A program made the position numbers and the translations under genes. The notes under the pieces are model-generated. The model did no database searches, was not told the origin of the DNA, and worked only from the letters and a program-made list of their open reading frames with translations. From Rosellinia necatrix (Eukaryota > Ascomycota > Sordariomycetes > Xylariales > Xylariaceae), in assembly GCA_021209875.1 (NCBI GenBank), contig JAGYVD010000008.1:2355501-2419500 (forward strand): 64,000 nucleotides of DNA. The letters run 5' to 3'. Shown here in pieces: positions 23,387-37,198 of this stretch (its first letter is position 1; each line of letters starts with the position of its first letter).

Positions 23387-26117
23387 TAATAAGTCTGGTC
23401 AGGGGTATAAAGCTGTAAATAGCTGTATTTTGCTGTATGCTGGTCTAGTTTATAATGTTATATATAGTTGGTGATAAACATAGTGAAATTCTAGGTGCAG
23501 TCCTAGAATTCCACTTATTAGTACAGGTAGGTGGGTAGGCCTAGCCTAAATGGGCTAGCCTGGGTGGCATAGGCCACTTTATTTAATCTTATAATAGGGC
23601 ACCTAGTAGTGCTAAGCCTGGCACTTTTTGCTTACTTTAATAAAATGCTGGGCATTTAAAAAGCAGTTGCTGCTTTTAGCAACTATTTAGCAACAGCTGG
23701 CTAATTAATTCTTTAAAATCCTATTAGTTTAATCTAAGCTTTTTATTTAGTCCTAAGCTTTTTATTTAGTTTTAAAGCTTTAATTTAGCTTTAAGCTTTT
23801 TTAAGTGCTAATTTATATAAAAACGTAATAAAAACAAACAAGCCGTTATTTAGCTAGCATGCTAGTTAATTATTTTTTTATTCTGAAATTCTGCCGGTTT
23901 AGCCGCGGCTGCTGTTTTAGTTATAGTTCCAGCCGTTTTTAGTTCTTCTGCGGTTTTAGCTATATATATTAGAACTAATAAAATTACTAGCTTTACTAGA
24001 ATAGTTGGAGCTTTTAATACTTCGGAAGTTATTTTATTTATATAGTTGTTATTAGTACTTTTGTTTAACAGAGCTAAAGCTATAAAAACGTTTAATTTTT
24101 TGTTTAAAACTACTATAGGCCTGTTCGATTTTTTTTATATAGCTTTTTAAAGTTTTTTTAGCTTTTAGTTTTTTTATATAATTAAAAATAAGCTTATTTT
24201 ATTAGTTTTAAATAATTATTATAACTTTTAATTAATTAAAATTATTTTTTTTAAAATTTTATTAGTTTTTATATATAATAACTTATATTATATAAATTAA
24301 ACTATTATATGTTTATTTTTAACTATATTATATAAAAACAAGTTGTTAATTATAAATAAATATATAACACGTTTAAATTATATTTTAAAATAGTTTTTTA
24401 AAGCTACAATAATTTTATTTAAACTGGCTTTATATAAAATATGCTGTTAATTAATTAATAATTTACTGTTTTATTATTTTAAAGCTTAACTATATAATAA
24501 GTAATTAATTTAATTAAAAATTTAATTAAAAAAATATTGCTTTTTAATTAAAGTTTGTAGTTTATTTATAAACAACTAAATATTTATATAAATAATGTTA
24601 TTTTTAGCTGTTATTATTTTAATATCTGCTAGGTCAGGATAACTAAAGTTAAAATAGCTTATATTTAAAGCTTTTAAACAAGCTGTATATTTAAAGCCCT
24701 GATTAGTTAAATCGGCCTGATTAGCTGGATTAAACTGATTAGTTTAGTTAACTGTATTAAATTAGCTAGTCTGATTAGCTGGATTAAAACAACTGTTTTA
24801 ATAGGCTAGATTATTAAAATAGTTAAATATTTAATTAGCTGGATCGGCCTGGTTAACTAGGTTAATTAGCTGTACTAGATTACGTAAATAGCTCTGATTA
24901 GCTGGATTATAAATAAAATATATAGCTGTATTAATAACTAAATATATAACCGGTTTATAATATATAGCTGGATTAACTAAAGAAACTATAGTATTTGTAA
25001 AAAAAAAGCTAATATTAATATTTTTAATAGCTGGAGGCCCTACAGGTAAAATTTCTAGGCTAATATTATTATTAGTTTTAATAAAGTTATTAACTTCGGT
25101 AAAATTGTTAGCTTTAAACTTGTTAGCTTAAGCTGTTTTAGTTTAATTGCTTGTTTAGTTTTTAAAACTACTGCTATTTTATATATAGCTAATTAATAAG
25201 TTTAAACAGTTATTTATAAAGCTTATTTTTAATTTTAAAAAGCTTAGTTTTATATTAAAAACATTTATTTTTAAATTAAAAAACTTAATTATAGCTTATA
25301 ACTTAATATAAAATATTTTTAATTTAGTAATATTTGCAGCTAATTTATTATATTTTTTATTTAAGCTATTAACATGTTTTTATAGCGTATTTATATTTTT
25401 CCATATATTATTTATTAAAACAGCTTTTATTTAATAACTAGTAGAAGCTATAACTTGGCTAGCCGGCTAAGCTAGGCTAGGTTAGCTTGGTCGGCTAAGT
25501 AAGCTAGGCTAGGATAAGCTAGGTTGGCTAGGGCTAAAGTTAGTAGGATCGGCGGCTTGGTTAAATTGGCTAGAATTAATAGATCTGGCTGAAAACGTTA
25601 AAAATAATAAAATCGGTAAGACTGGCTGGAATTAATAAATCCAGGGCTTTGATTAGTTAGTTAGTTAATTAGGGACTTAACTGGTTAATAGGTAGGATAG
25701 CGTAATTTGCAGCTAATTCTACTAGTTCTTTCGCACTTAGCTGCGCAATACAAACTGCTGCAGGGCAAAAAAGCTGTTCTTGACCGCAAGACCTAAATAA
25801 ATAGTTCGCGAGAGCTGCTTAGGAAGATACTTTTAGTCCGATCGTTACAGAGGCACTAATTTAATAAGTCTGGTCAGAGGTATAAAGCTGTAAATAATTA
25901 TATTTTGCTATATGCTGGTCTAGTTTATAATGTTATATATAGTTAGTAATAAACATAGTGGAATTCTAGGTGCAGTCCTAGAATTCCACCTACTAGTACA
26001 GGTAGGTGGGTGGGCCTAGCCCAAGTGGGCTAGCCCAGGTGGCATGGGCCACCTTATCTAATCTTACAGTGGGGCACCTGGTGGTGCCAAGCCTGGCACC
26101 CCTTGCCTACTCTAACA
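23387..26117 (-). mobile_element. Family 2 LTR retrotransposon, copy B (inverted)
   Basis: 2731 bp with two 256-bp LTRs (23387-23642 and 25862-26117), in the opposite orientation to copy A and colinear with it throughout. It is flanked by the perfect 5-bp duplication GTTAA (23382-23386 and 26118-26122). Its 5' part (about 25440-25860) is less AT-rich than the corresponding part of copy A, so the two copies were altered to different degrees. Confidence 0.88.
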
Positions 26118-26285
26118 GTTAAATAAATTTGCTTTTTTTGCTTTTTTTTTTATATTTTATTTTTTATATATATAAATAACGTAAAAATAAAAAAATATAG
26201 TTTATATAAACATAAAAATAAAAGTATAGCTTGTACATAGTTTTTTTAATGCGTAAAAAAAAAAAAAACAATTAATTATTATACA

Positions 26286-29200
26286 TGTTGAATAGGCTTT
26301 ATACATACGATATATGTACTGTTCACGCGTAAAACAGAATATAACTTCTTGTTATATAATATTTATTATACTTAATTATTCTATCTAAATAATTATTATA
26401 TGTAGTATTATTTTAAGTTTTATATAAAAATTCTATTAATATACAACTTATTAAAATAATAATAATAATACAGCTTGTTTTATATATAAAATATATACGC
26501 TATATATATATATATAATATATATATTATATATTTATATAAAATATATATATATATAACAGCTATAAATAACTATAATTAATTACTATAGTTTTAATACT
26601 AGCTTTTTTTTTTATTAGTTGTAATTTTTTATTTATATATTGTTTTTTGCTTATATATAGTTGTTTATATATATATAGTTGTTTATTTATATATAATTAC
26701 TTTTTTATATAAAGTTTTTTATTTATACGTAGTTTTTAATTTATGCACGCTTTATATAGCTGCTGCCTAATGCTTAAACCCGGGCTTAAAATTGTTAGCA
26801 TGCTTTCTGCTGCTTAAATATATATACAGTTTTATTTACAGCTAACTTTTTATTCCGCTGTTCCGTTTATTTTTTTTTTTTTTATATATACATATATATA
26901 TATATATACACGTATACATATATATATATATATATAATAGTTTTTTTTTTTATATAGTATAAATGCTAATTTTTAAAAGCTGCAGCATTAATAATAATAA
27001 TAATAATAATAATATCTGCTGCTGTTTTTGCCGCTGCTGCTGCTGCTTTTGTGCTGCTTGCCCGCTTTTGTTTTTATTTTACGCTTTTTCTGATAAAAAA
27101 TATTTTATAGTTTATAAATTTTGTTTATATAAAAAAAAACAGCTAAATAAAAGTTTACTGCTTTTTTATAAAAACTTAAGCCTGCTAAGCTTTAATATAG
27201 TTTTTATATATTAATATATGTAATTTTTTTTAAGCAGATAATTATTTATATATTTTTATTTTTATTTTTGCTAATAAGTTTTTATATATAATAAAATATT
27301 AAAAATGTTATTGCTGCTGCTTTTTTTTATAATATTTTATTTTAAATAGCAGCTTTAAACGTTTTTATAAACGTTTAAACTAAATTTATCCGCTATAAAA
27401 GCTACTTTTAAGCTTTTTTAATTTAAAACTAAAAAGCTTAATATTTAAAAACGTGCGTAAATAAACCGCGTAATAACTGCTGCTATAATTAAAAAGCTTT
27501 ATTTAGCTTATATTATTAAGTTTTTAGTTTTTAAAAAAACGCTTATGCTTTTTATATTTAACGCTTATATAAAGCGCGATATTTTAACTATAGCTAAAAA
27601 AAAAAAAAAATAAATAAATAAATTTGCTTTTTTTACTTTTTTTTATATTTTATTTTTTATACGTAAATAACGTAAAAATAAAAATATAGTCTGTATAAAC
27701 GTAAAAATAAAAATGTAGCTTGTACGTAGTTTTTTTGTGCGTAAAAAAAAAAAAGTAACTTTTGATCTTTTTTTTTTTAAAAAAAAACAATTAATTATTA
27801 TATATAAAAAAAATGTAAAGCTTAAAGTTTATTATATCAGTTTATTTATAAACCGTAAACTTTTAAGCTTTACTAGCTTTAATTAAAAATTAAATTTAAA
27901 ACATATAACAGCTAACTATTATATATATTATTACTATATTACTAAAGCTTGTTCTTTAAAAAGTCAAGCTTTTAATAATAATTATATGTTTTTTTTATAC
28001 GATAAATTTTACTTTAAATTTTATCTGGTCTAATATTATATATATAAAAGTTTTTAGCTGGACTTTTTAATATAATCGGAAATATAACGTAATATTAGTC
28101 TTCTGTTATTTTAAGTTGTTAATATAAGCTAATAAACAGCCGTGCTTTATTATATAATAGGTCGTACGGCTTGCTGGAATAGTTTTTTTTTTTTTTTTCA
28201 CGTTTTTTAAAAAATAGCATATTTATTAAAGGGTATATTTCTGTTTTATATGTTTTAAAAAAGAAATAAGTTGAAAAACATGTTTGTTATAGTTAGGTTA
28301 GGCGTTATATATATATATAGTAGTTGTTTAAAAGTTTATAAAAAGTAGTATATAATAAAATATTTATAAACTAGTTAAAAGTTTAGTTTATGTTTTATAA
28401 ATATTGTACGTTTGTTTGTTAAATTAAAAATATATTTGTATTTAATTATCGGTTGTATAAATAATTTATTAGTTTTTTTTTTTAAAGTTTAAAAACATAC
28501 GTTAAATATTAGTTTTAGTTATAATATATTAAATAATATTTTAAGCTATAAAATGCTTATATTATTTATATTTATATAAAGCTGTTAGTTTAAAATAAAC
28601 AAGTTAAATGTTTATATAAGTATTAATATAAGTATAAATAAAAAATGTTTTAGTTTGTTTAATATATATTGTTTTTATATGATTTATATAAATTTAACTG
28701 CTTATATAAAGCTGTTGTTGCTGCTAAATCGTACGTTTTTTTTGTTTAATATATTAAACAGCTTTTATTAGATCAGCTTATAAAATTAGTTTTATATTTT
28801 GTACGTTTATAATTTAAAATTTTCGACGTATAACTTTTATAATAGCTGGCCGGTTATATTTAAATATTTATATTTTAAAACATAACGGGCTGCTTATATA
28901 TTAAACATAATCGGAGTCGCGGTTGTAATATCAGGCTTTTGTTTTTAGTATTATATATTAACAATATTTTGTACGGTATGTTTGCTAATTCTGTAGTTTG
29001 TTGTAATCTTGTTATATTATTTAATATTATCGCGTGTAATAAAAAGTTTTTTTTTATTATGTAATTATTTTAAAGTTATTATAAAAATACGTTAAAAAAT
29101 AAATAAATAAGTTTTAATAATAGGTTAATAAACAGGTTTTTAAAAGTTTGTTTATATGTTGTTTAGTTTTTATATAACAAGTAGTTTTATATAATTATAT

Positions 29201-29750
29201 ATTATCGCTTTTTAATATTTAACTTTTATATTATAACTTTAAAATATAATAAAACATATAAAAATATAAATATTTAAAATTAATTTTTTTAAGCTTTTAT
29301 TATATAAAAATAATTTGTTTATATAAAGCAAAATTTTTAAAGTATAATATAAAAACTTGTTTAAGTTTATTAAACTTTAGGCGCGCTTTGTTTTTATTTT
29401 TACTAATTTATAGTTACGTTTTACAACTACTAATTAATATTAAATAAGCTTTATATATATAATACATGTACTGTTTATATATAAAACAGAATATAACTTT
29501 TTATTATACGATGTTTATTATGCTTAATTATTTTATTTAAATAACTATTATATATAGTATTATTTTAAGCTTTATACAAGAATTCTGCTAGTGTACAACC
29601 TATTAAAATAACAGCGATAATACAGCTTATTTCACGTATAAAGCATACACGCTGTATGCATATACGTAATATATACGCCATATGCTTGTACAAAGCATAT
29701 GCACGTACGACAGCTGTAAGTAACTGTGACCAATTGCCGTAGTTCCAACA
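26286..29750 (+). mobile_element. Family 3 LTR retrotransposon, inner complete copy
   Basis: 3465 bp with 313-bp LTRs at 26286-26598 and 29438-29750 (start TGTTGAATAGGC or RIP form, end AACA/AATA). It is flanked by the perfect duplication ATACA (26281-26285 and 29751-29755). It interrupts the outer family 3 copy. An internal segment with ATA-trinucleotide repeats and Cys-rich codons (26963-27214) has a counterpart in the outer copy at 22738-22983, so those small open frames are part of the element, not host genes. Confidence 0.88.
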
Positions 29751-32700
29751 ATACATAAATAAAAAAAATATAAAGCTTAGAGTTTATTATATTAATCTAT
29801 TTATAAACCGTAGACCTTTAAGCTTTGCTAGTTTTAATTAAAAATTAAATTTAAAACATATAATAGTTAACTATTATATATATTACTATTATACTACTAA
29901 AACCTGTTTTTTAAAAAGTTAGGCTTTTAATAATAATTATATGTTTTTTTTATATAAATAAAATAAAGTTTAAGCTGTTATTATATAAAAAAAATATTAA
30001 AAAAAATAGCAAAGTCTAAGGTTTATAATGTTTTTTTATAAACTCTAAACTTTGCAAGCTTTAACTAAAAATTAAACTTAGGTTATATAATAATTAAATA
30101 TAATATATATTATTATTATATTATTAAAGCTTGTTTTTTTAAAAAGTTAAGTTTTTAATTATGTTTATATTTTTTATTGTACAGTAAAATAAAGTTTATA
30201 TTATTATTATATAAACCCTGTTTTTTTTAATATTTTTGCTTTTTAGTTTATTTTATATATATTTTAACCTGTATAATTAATTTATTTATAAATATTAAGT
30301 TTTTTAAAGCTTAGTTTAGCTTTTATTTAATAAATATATCTGCTAAGTTGTTAATATTATTAATTTATTATATTTCGAAATTTTTTTATACGATTTTTAA
30401 AACAATATAATATTTATTATTAAACGTTTTTTTATATTATATTTAGTTTAATTAAACAATTATATAATAATTTTAAGTTTAAACATAAAACTACTAGAAC
30501 TAAAAAAACGTTTAAAATAACTAAAATCTTTTAAATTGTTATATATAAAGCTATTATATTATTAAATCTATTAATTATACTGTATAGCTTATTTATTAAA
30601 ACATTTTAAATAACTTTTTATATTTGCTAAAGTTTTAATATATAATATTTTTAATTATTTTAAAACTTAACTTTTTTTATATAATGCTTTATTATTAATA
30701 TAATAAAAATTTAAGCTAAAAATTTATATCAGTGTTATTTATAAAAACCTGTTAATAAAAATAAATAATTTTATATATATTAGGTTTAATAGTATAAAAG
30801 TTAAACTTTGTTTAAAGTTATTTATTTATTATTAAATTTTTAGTTTAAGTTTTTAATATTATTTAAAGCTAAATTAATTATTTAAACAGCTATTAATAAA
30901 TTATATAAAGCTTTAAGTTAATATATATTATTAATATAAGCTTTTTAGCCTGTTATAAAATATAGTTTTAAATAGTTTTTATTATATAAAAGTTAACTTA
31001 AGCTAGTTTTTATTTTATTTTTTTATATTAAAATAATATTTTTTATATAATAATATAATTTAGCCGTTATTAAATTTAATTAAGTGTTTTAGTTAAAATA
31101 TTTTTTTAGTTTTATATAAAAGTTAGCTTGTTTTAGCTTATGTTTTTTTTAAAAAGTTTAATATAATAAAATTAAATATATTATTTATTTATAAGCTAAT
31201 AATATTAAAATTTTTAATTATTTTATTATATATAATAAATATAAGTTATATATAAATATAAATATATTTAATTATTTTTAATAATATTAATAATAAGTTT
31301 TAAACTAATATAGTTTTAACTTTATTAGTTTATATAACAGTTGTACGATTTTTAAAATTATTTTTTTAAAATATTTTAGCTTAAATTTGCTAAATAATTA
31401 TATAAAGATTTTTTTTGCTAGCTTATTTTTTAATTATATATACGTTTATATAATATTTTAAAGTTTATTTAAAGTATTATAATCGCGGATTAATAAAAGT
31501 TTAAATATTAGCAGCAGTTTTTAGCTTATTTGCTAAATAATTAAAAATTATATAAATACTGTTTTTTTCAGCGTTGTTAAATTTTTATATAATAAGTTTT
31601 AATTTTTATATAATTAAATTATTTTTTTTATTTTTATATAAGTTTAAATTTAAAAATTTAAGCTTTGCTATATTTAAATTTAATATATTTAATAAACTAA
31701 AATATTTTTATATAATAAAATTATTAATTTTAGTTATATTTAATTTTTAAATAATATTTCCGGTATAATAATTATATTGTTTTTTAAAACTTTATTGCTA
31801 AAATATACGCCTGCTGTTTTTTTGCTATTATAAAAATATTGTCTAGTTTTTATATAAATATAGCTTATATATTAACATTTATAATAACGTTTTTTTAGTC
31901 TGTTATATTTTTATATAATAAATAATTAAACAGTTTAAAATATTTTTGTTTATTAATTTATTGTTTATTTATTATATAATAATATAGTTTAATTTAAATA
32001 TATTAAAATTATATTAAGCTATTAATTAAATTAACAACTATATTAGATTTTTAATTAATTAAATTTTATACAGCTTTTGCTAATTTTTTTTTATATTAAA
32101 ACTTTGTTTTTAAAAGTAGTAAAAATATATTATATATAATTAAGCTATTACGTTTATTAATCGCACGGTTAATTTTAACTTTAGCCTGTCTTTTACGCAA
32201 TATTTTTATAGCTTTTTTTATTGCTTCTGTTTTTTATATAATATTTAATAAAAAAAGTAAATTTTAGTTAATTTTAAAATATGCTTTAAATATTAACAGA
32301 ATAAATACTAGTCCGTTTAAACCTGCAGTATTATTTAAAGTTTTAATTATTATTTATAAAATTAATTTTTGTTTTATATAATGTCTGATTTCCGCTTTTA
32401 ATATGTTATATATATAATAAAATAGTTTATATATTTATTTAATTTTGTTTATTGCTTAATAAGCTTTAATAAACATTATATAATATTATATATTAATTAT
32501 TTTAGTTTAGTTTTAAAATTCTTTTAATAAAAATTTATATTTAAGTTATATATAATATAATTAGAAAGTTTTTAATATATATTAATTTAATATTTATATA
32601 ATATTTTTAAACGTTATATATAAATATAGATTTTAAAAATATTACGGCTTAAAATAATATTATAATATTAATAATATAAAGTATTTATTTATTGTTTATT

Positions 32701-32782
32701 TATATAATATTAATTATAACTTTATAATTAAAATTATAATTATTTTTAATTAAAAATTTAAAATGTTTTAATATTTAATTAT

Positions 32783-33060
32783 TGTGATGGCTGCAATAAC
32801 AGCAGTTGGAGCGATGCCCAACTATACCTATGTATTGGGAAGAAAAACTAAGGTTGAAGAAAAGAGAAAACTACATACAGGGCCGACGGCCGGAATTCCT
32901 ACTTGTACATACTACTGGCCATTCACTACGTGACTGGCCTACCTACCACATTTACCATTCCACACCTGTACCTGCCTAGCCAGGTGGCCAATGAGGGATC
33001 GACTGGCCGGTTGGCCAGCCGGCCAATCAGAGATCGCCATCATGGCTGTGGGCCATGACA
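32783..33060. mobile_element. Solo-LTR-like element, family 1 copy b
   Basis: 278 bp, starts TGTGATGGCTGC and ends GGCCATGACA, flanked by the perfect duplication ATTAT (32778-32782 and 33061-33065). It is the inverse orientation of copy a and lacks the nested 259-bp insert. Base composition is normal although the flanks are almost pure AT. Confidence 0.88.
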
Positions 33061-33627
33061 ATTATACAATTAACAGTAATAATAAAACTTTTAAATTTTT
33101 TTTAAAATTAAATAGTTTATATTATATTTTGCACCATTTAATAGTTTATATAGTTTTTTTATATAAAAATGTTTAAAACAGCAATATAAACGTTTTAGCT
33201 TTATTTTAATAAAATATATTCTAGCTTTTTAAAAGCTTATATTAAAAAATAAATATTTTTATTTATATATAATAAATATAGTTTTTCTGTTTTATTATAT
33301 AATAACGTTTTTATATTATTAAAATAAGCTTATAAATAGTTTATGTTTTAAAAAAAAAAAAAGTGTTAAAATATTTAAAATATAATATATTGTTGTATTA
33401 AAAGCGTTTTTTATTTTAATTATTTTAATTAATATAATAGTTTTTTATTTTTAAATTATATAAAAACAGTTTTTTTATTTATTTAGCTTATATATAAAAG
33501 TTTATATAAATATATGCTTTTAATTATATTTTATTTATTATTAAATAGTTAAAAACATTTATATTTTATAGTTTATTTTAATACTTTATATAATATTAAT
33601 TATTTAATATAAATTAATTAAACAGAA

Positions 33628-33897
33628 TGTGATGGCTACAATAGCGGCAGTTGGAGCGGAGCCCAACTATACCTATATATTGGGAAGAAAAACTAAGGTT
33701 GAGAAAAGAAGAGAACTATATACAGGGCCGACGGCCAGAATTCCTACTTGTACATACCACTGGCCATTCACTACATGACTGGCCTACCGCATTCACCACC
33801 TCGTACTTGTACCCACTTAGCCGGGGAACCAATTAGGGGCCGCCAGGCCACTTATTCGTGCAGCCAATCAGGGCCATCATGGCTGTGGGTCATGACA
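33628..33897. mobile_element. Solo-LTR-like element, family 1 copy c
   Basis: 270 bp, starts TGTGATGGCTAC and ends GGTCATGACA, flanked by the perfect duplication CAGAA (33623-33627 and 33898-33902). Same orientation as copy b, 568 bp away from its end. Confidence 0.88.
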
Positions 33898-36800
33898 CAG
33901 AACATTTGTTTTTTAATTTTAAATATTTTTTTCTATTATATAATATATAAATATATTATTTATTAAAAACTAAATTAACTATATGTTTTATTTATTGTTA
34001 ATTTTTTTTTTATTGTTTAAATCTAGTTTAAAATATTTTTATATTTTATAAAATATATTAAAAATCGTTAAATAATAAAAAGCAGTTAAAAATTATTTTA
34101 TACAAGTTAAAATATATGCTTTTTATACAGGCTTTTTTTAAAAATATATAGTTTATTGATTAACAGCCCGTTTTTTTATATATAAAATATTTTTTATTTA
34201 TATAAGCGTTATAATTAAGCTGTTTTTAAGTTATAAAAGTTTTATTATATATTAAACTAGTTTAAAAGTTTATATATATTTTAAGTTAAAAAGCTTTTAT
34301 ATAATTATTTTAATTATATTTTCGGTTAATAAAATAAATATTATTTATTTTTTATATAAAATGTTTTGTTTTATTTTTGTTTATAACTTATAAGCATATT
34401 TTTAAATTAATAAAAAGCTTTTATATATAAGTTTTAAAATATAAAAGCTGTTGCTAATTTTAATATGCTTTAATATATTTATATAATAATTATATTTAAT
34501 TAAATTTTATTTTAATAGCTTGTTTTTAAAGCTTGCTATATTTTTGCTAGCTTAATAATTATTAAATTTAATATTTTATATATAATTAAATCTAAATTGT
34601 TTTATTATATTTATATAAAAATAATATTAATTTAATCGGCTTAATATTAGCTATAGTTTATATTTATATTAAAATAAATGTTTATTATATAATAAATTTT
34701 ATTTTAAGTTTTATTTAGTTTAATATTATATATATAAAAGTTTTTAGCTGGACTTTTTAATATAATTAAAAATATAATATAATATTAATTTTTATTATTT
34801 TAAGTTGTTAATATAAACTAATAAACAGCTGTGCTTTATTATATAATAAATTATATAGCTTGTTAAAATAGTTTTTTTTTTTTATGTTTTTTAAAAAATA
34901 ACATATTTATTAAAAAATATATTTCTGTTTTATACGTTTTAAAAAAAATGAGTTAAAATATATATTTATTATAATTAAATTAAACGTTATATATATATAT
35001 AATAATTATTTAAAAATTTATAAAAATAATATATAATAAAATATTTATAAATTAATTAAAAGTTTAGTTTATATTTTATAAATATTATATGTTTATTTAT
35101 TAAATTAAAAATATATTTATATTTAATTATTAATTATATAAATAATCTATTAGTTTGTTTTTAAAATTTAAAAACATACGTTAAATATTAGTTTTAGTTA
35201 TAATATATTAAATAATATTTTAAGCTATAAAATGCTTATATTATTTATATTTATATAAAGCTGTTAATTTAAAATCAACAAATTAAATATTTATATAAAT
35301 ATAAACAAAAAACGTTTTTGTTTATTTAATATATATTATTTTTATATAATTTATATAAGCTTAACTGCTTATATAAAACTGTTGTTGCTATTAAATTATA
35401 TGTTTTTTATTTAATATATTAAACAGTTTTTATTAAATCAGCTTATAAAATTAATTTTATATTTTATATATTTATAATTTAAAGTTTTTAATATATAACT
35501 TTTATAATAACTAGCTAGTTATATTTAAATACTTATATTTTAAAATATAACAAGCTGTTTATATATTAAATATAATTAAAGTTATAGTTATAATATTAAG
35601 CTTTTATTTTTAATATTATATATTAACAGCTTTTATATAATATATTTATTAATTTTATAGTTTATTATAATTTTATTATATTATTTAATATTATTATATA
35701 TAATAAAAAGTTTTTTTATTATATAATTATTTTAAAGTTATTATAAAAATATATTAAAAATAAATAAATAAATTTTAATAATAAATTAATAAACAAGTTT
35801 TTAAAAGTTTGTTTATATATTATTTAGCTTTTATATAATAAATAATTTTATATAATTATATATTATTATTTTTAATATTTAATTTTTATATTATAATTTT
35901 AAAATATAATAAAACATATAAAAATATAAATATTTAAAATTAAATTTTTTAAGCTTTTATTATATAAAAAATAACTTGTTTATATAAAACAAAATTTTTA
36001 AAATATAATATAAAAACTTGTTTAAGTTTATTAAACTTTAAGCATGCTTTATTTTTATTTTTGCTAATTTATAATTACATCCTGTAACTATTAATTAATA
36101 TTAAATAAGCTTTATATATATAATACATGTACTATTTACACGTAAAACAGAATATAACTTTTTATTATATAATATTTTATTATGTTTAATAATTTTATTA
36201 TTTAAGTAACTATTATATATAACATTATTTCAAGTCTTATATAAAAATTCTGCTAGCGCACGACCTACTAAAATAACAGCAATAACACAGCCTGTCTTAT
36301 ATATAAAGCATACACGCTATATACATATATATAATATATATGCCATATGCTTATACAAAGCATATACACGTATAACAGCTGTGAGTAACTATAACTAATT
36401 GCCATAGTTCTAACAATATATATATTTTAAGCTATAGCTTTGTTTATATGTTAATAATTAATAATATAATATTTTATTAATTATATAAACAGGTTTTAGG
36501 CTAAAAGTTAGTACTATTATATTAGCTTAAATATTTAAAAGCTAAATAAAGCAGCTAAAACTTATTAAGCTATTATTTACAACTTAATTAAGTTAAATAT
36601 ATAGTTTAATTTAGTTTAACCGATATATTAAATAGTTAATTAATATTTTAAATATAATAATAAAACTTAAAAGCTTTTGTTAGTTTTTTTTTTTAAGTCA
36701 GAATATTTTAAAAACAGCGTTATAAATAAATGCGTTATATGTTTTATTTAAATACTGCTCTGCAAACAAATATACTAAATTAAACGTTATAAATTATAGC

Positions 36801-36967
36801 TTTTATATATATTTTTTAAAATAAAGCCAGCATTGCTAAAAAAAAAAAAAAAGCAGATAATTCTAATAATACCAATAAATTAAATATTAAATAAAAATTA
36901 AAAATAAATTAGTAAGTTAAATAAAATTGCTAAAGTACGCGTTAACGCGTTAATAAGGTGGCGTTAA

Positions 36968-37010
36968 ATGGCCCGTGAGAATGTTGCCCGTGGCCTGTGT
37001 GGTTAGCTTA
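36968..37010 (-). repeat. Right arm of 43-bp inverted repeat bounding the desert
   Basis: Read on the minus strand from 37010 it begins TAAGCTAACCACACAGGCCA, identical to the left arm at 17434 for the first 21 bases and 40 of 43 overall. It lies exactly where AT-rich DNA gives way to normal composition. TTGC follows at 37011-37014. Confidence 0.85.
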
Positions 37011-37198
37011 TTGCTATATAACCTTTGGCAAGTTTGACCTGAAACAGGTGGTAAATCGTATGCGAAAACGTGGCAACAGTGCTTAGGACAATGACAATAA
37101 TTTATTCGACGTCTTAGGAATAATATATATGTTATACTGCTCCAGACTAAGTGGTCTGTCCACCTTCCTTAGATATACAAATATAATCGGTATTAAAC

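Larger units (their letters stand above)
29966..34689. mobile_element. 4.7-kb AT-saturated insert in the outer family 3 element
   Basis: Sequence present here but missing from the inner family 3 copy between the points matching about 27995 and 28005. The ends are approximate because both sides are AT-rich (flanks resemble TATATA). Its first 200 bp (30004-30200) weakly resemble the family 3 segment just upstream. It hosts two family 1 elements at 32783 and 33628. No coding domain could be read through the RIP damage. Confidence 0.55.
19248..36415 (+). mobile_element. Outer family 3 LTR retrotransposon, expanded by nested insertions
   Basis: The 5' LTR is 19248-19564 and the 3' LTR is 36099-36415 (both 317 bp, TGTTAAAT...AACA type), flanked by ATATA on both sides. 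Removing the inserts at 19806-22619, 23387-26117, 26286-29750 and about 29966-34689 leaves about 3.4 kb, which is colinear with the complete copy at 26286-29750. All segments are heavily RIP-altered, so no protein can be read. The short size suggests a non-autonomous element. The AT-rich duplication ATATA is weak evidence alone; the colinearity is the strong evidence. Confidence 0.78.
15540..36956. other. AT-rich repeat desert (RIP-like)
   Basis: About 21.4 kb dominated by TTTAAA, TATA and AAGCTT-like words, with stop codons in every frame and only short islands of normal composition. Repeat copies inside differ mainly by C-to-T and G-to-A changes, as can be seen by comparing LTR pairs. That is the pattern left by RIP in Pezizomycotina. 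The normal-GC islands are short (about 270-900 bp). Possible alternative roles such as heterochromatin nucleation or a centromere-like function cannot be judged from sequence alone. Confidence 0.85.

Noticed and set aside
22738..27214. Two small Cys-rich, Asn-repeat frames (22738-22983 and 26963-27214) as candidate effector genes
   Set aside because: They are corresponding parts of the outer and inner copies of the same LTR element and contain trinucleotide repeats; no gene structure supports them.
19248..27800. Tandem duplication of a ~1.5 kb unit
   Set aside because: Explained by insertion of one family 3 element into another; duplications and colinearity of the remaining parts fit nesting.
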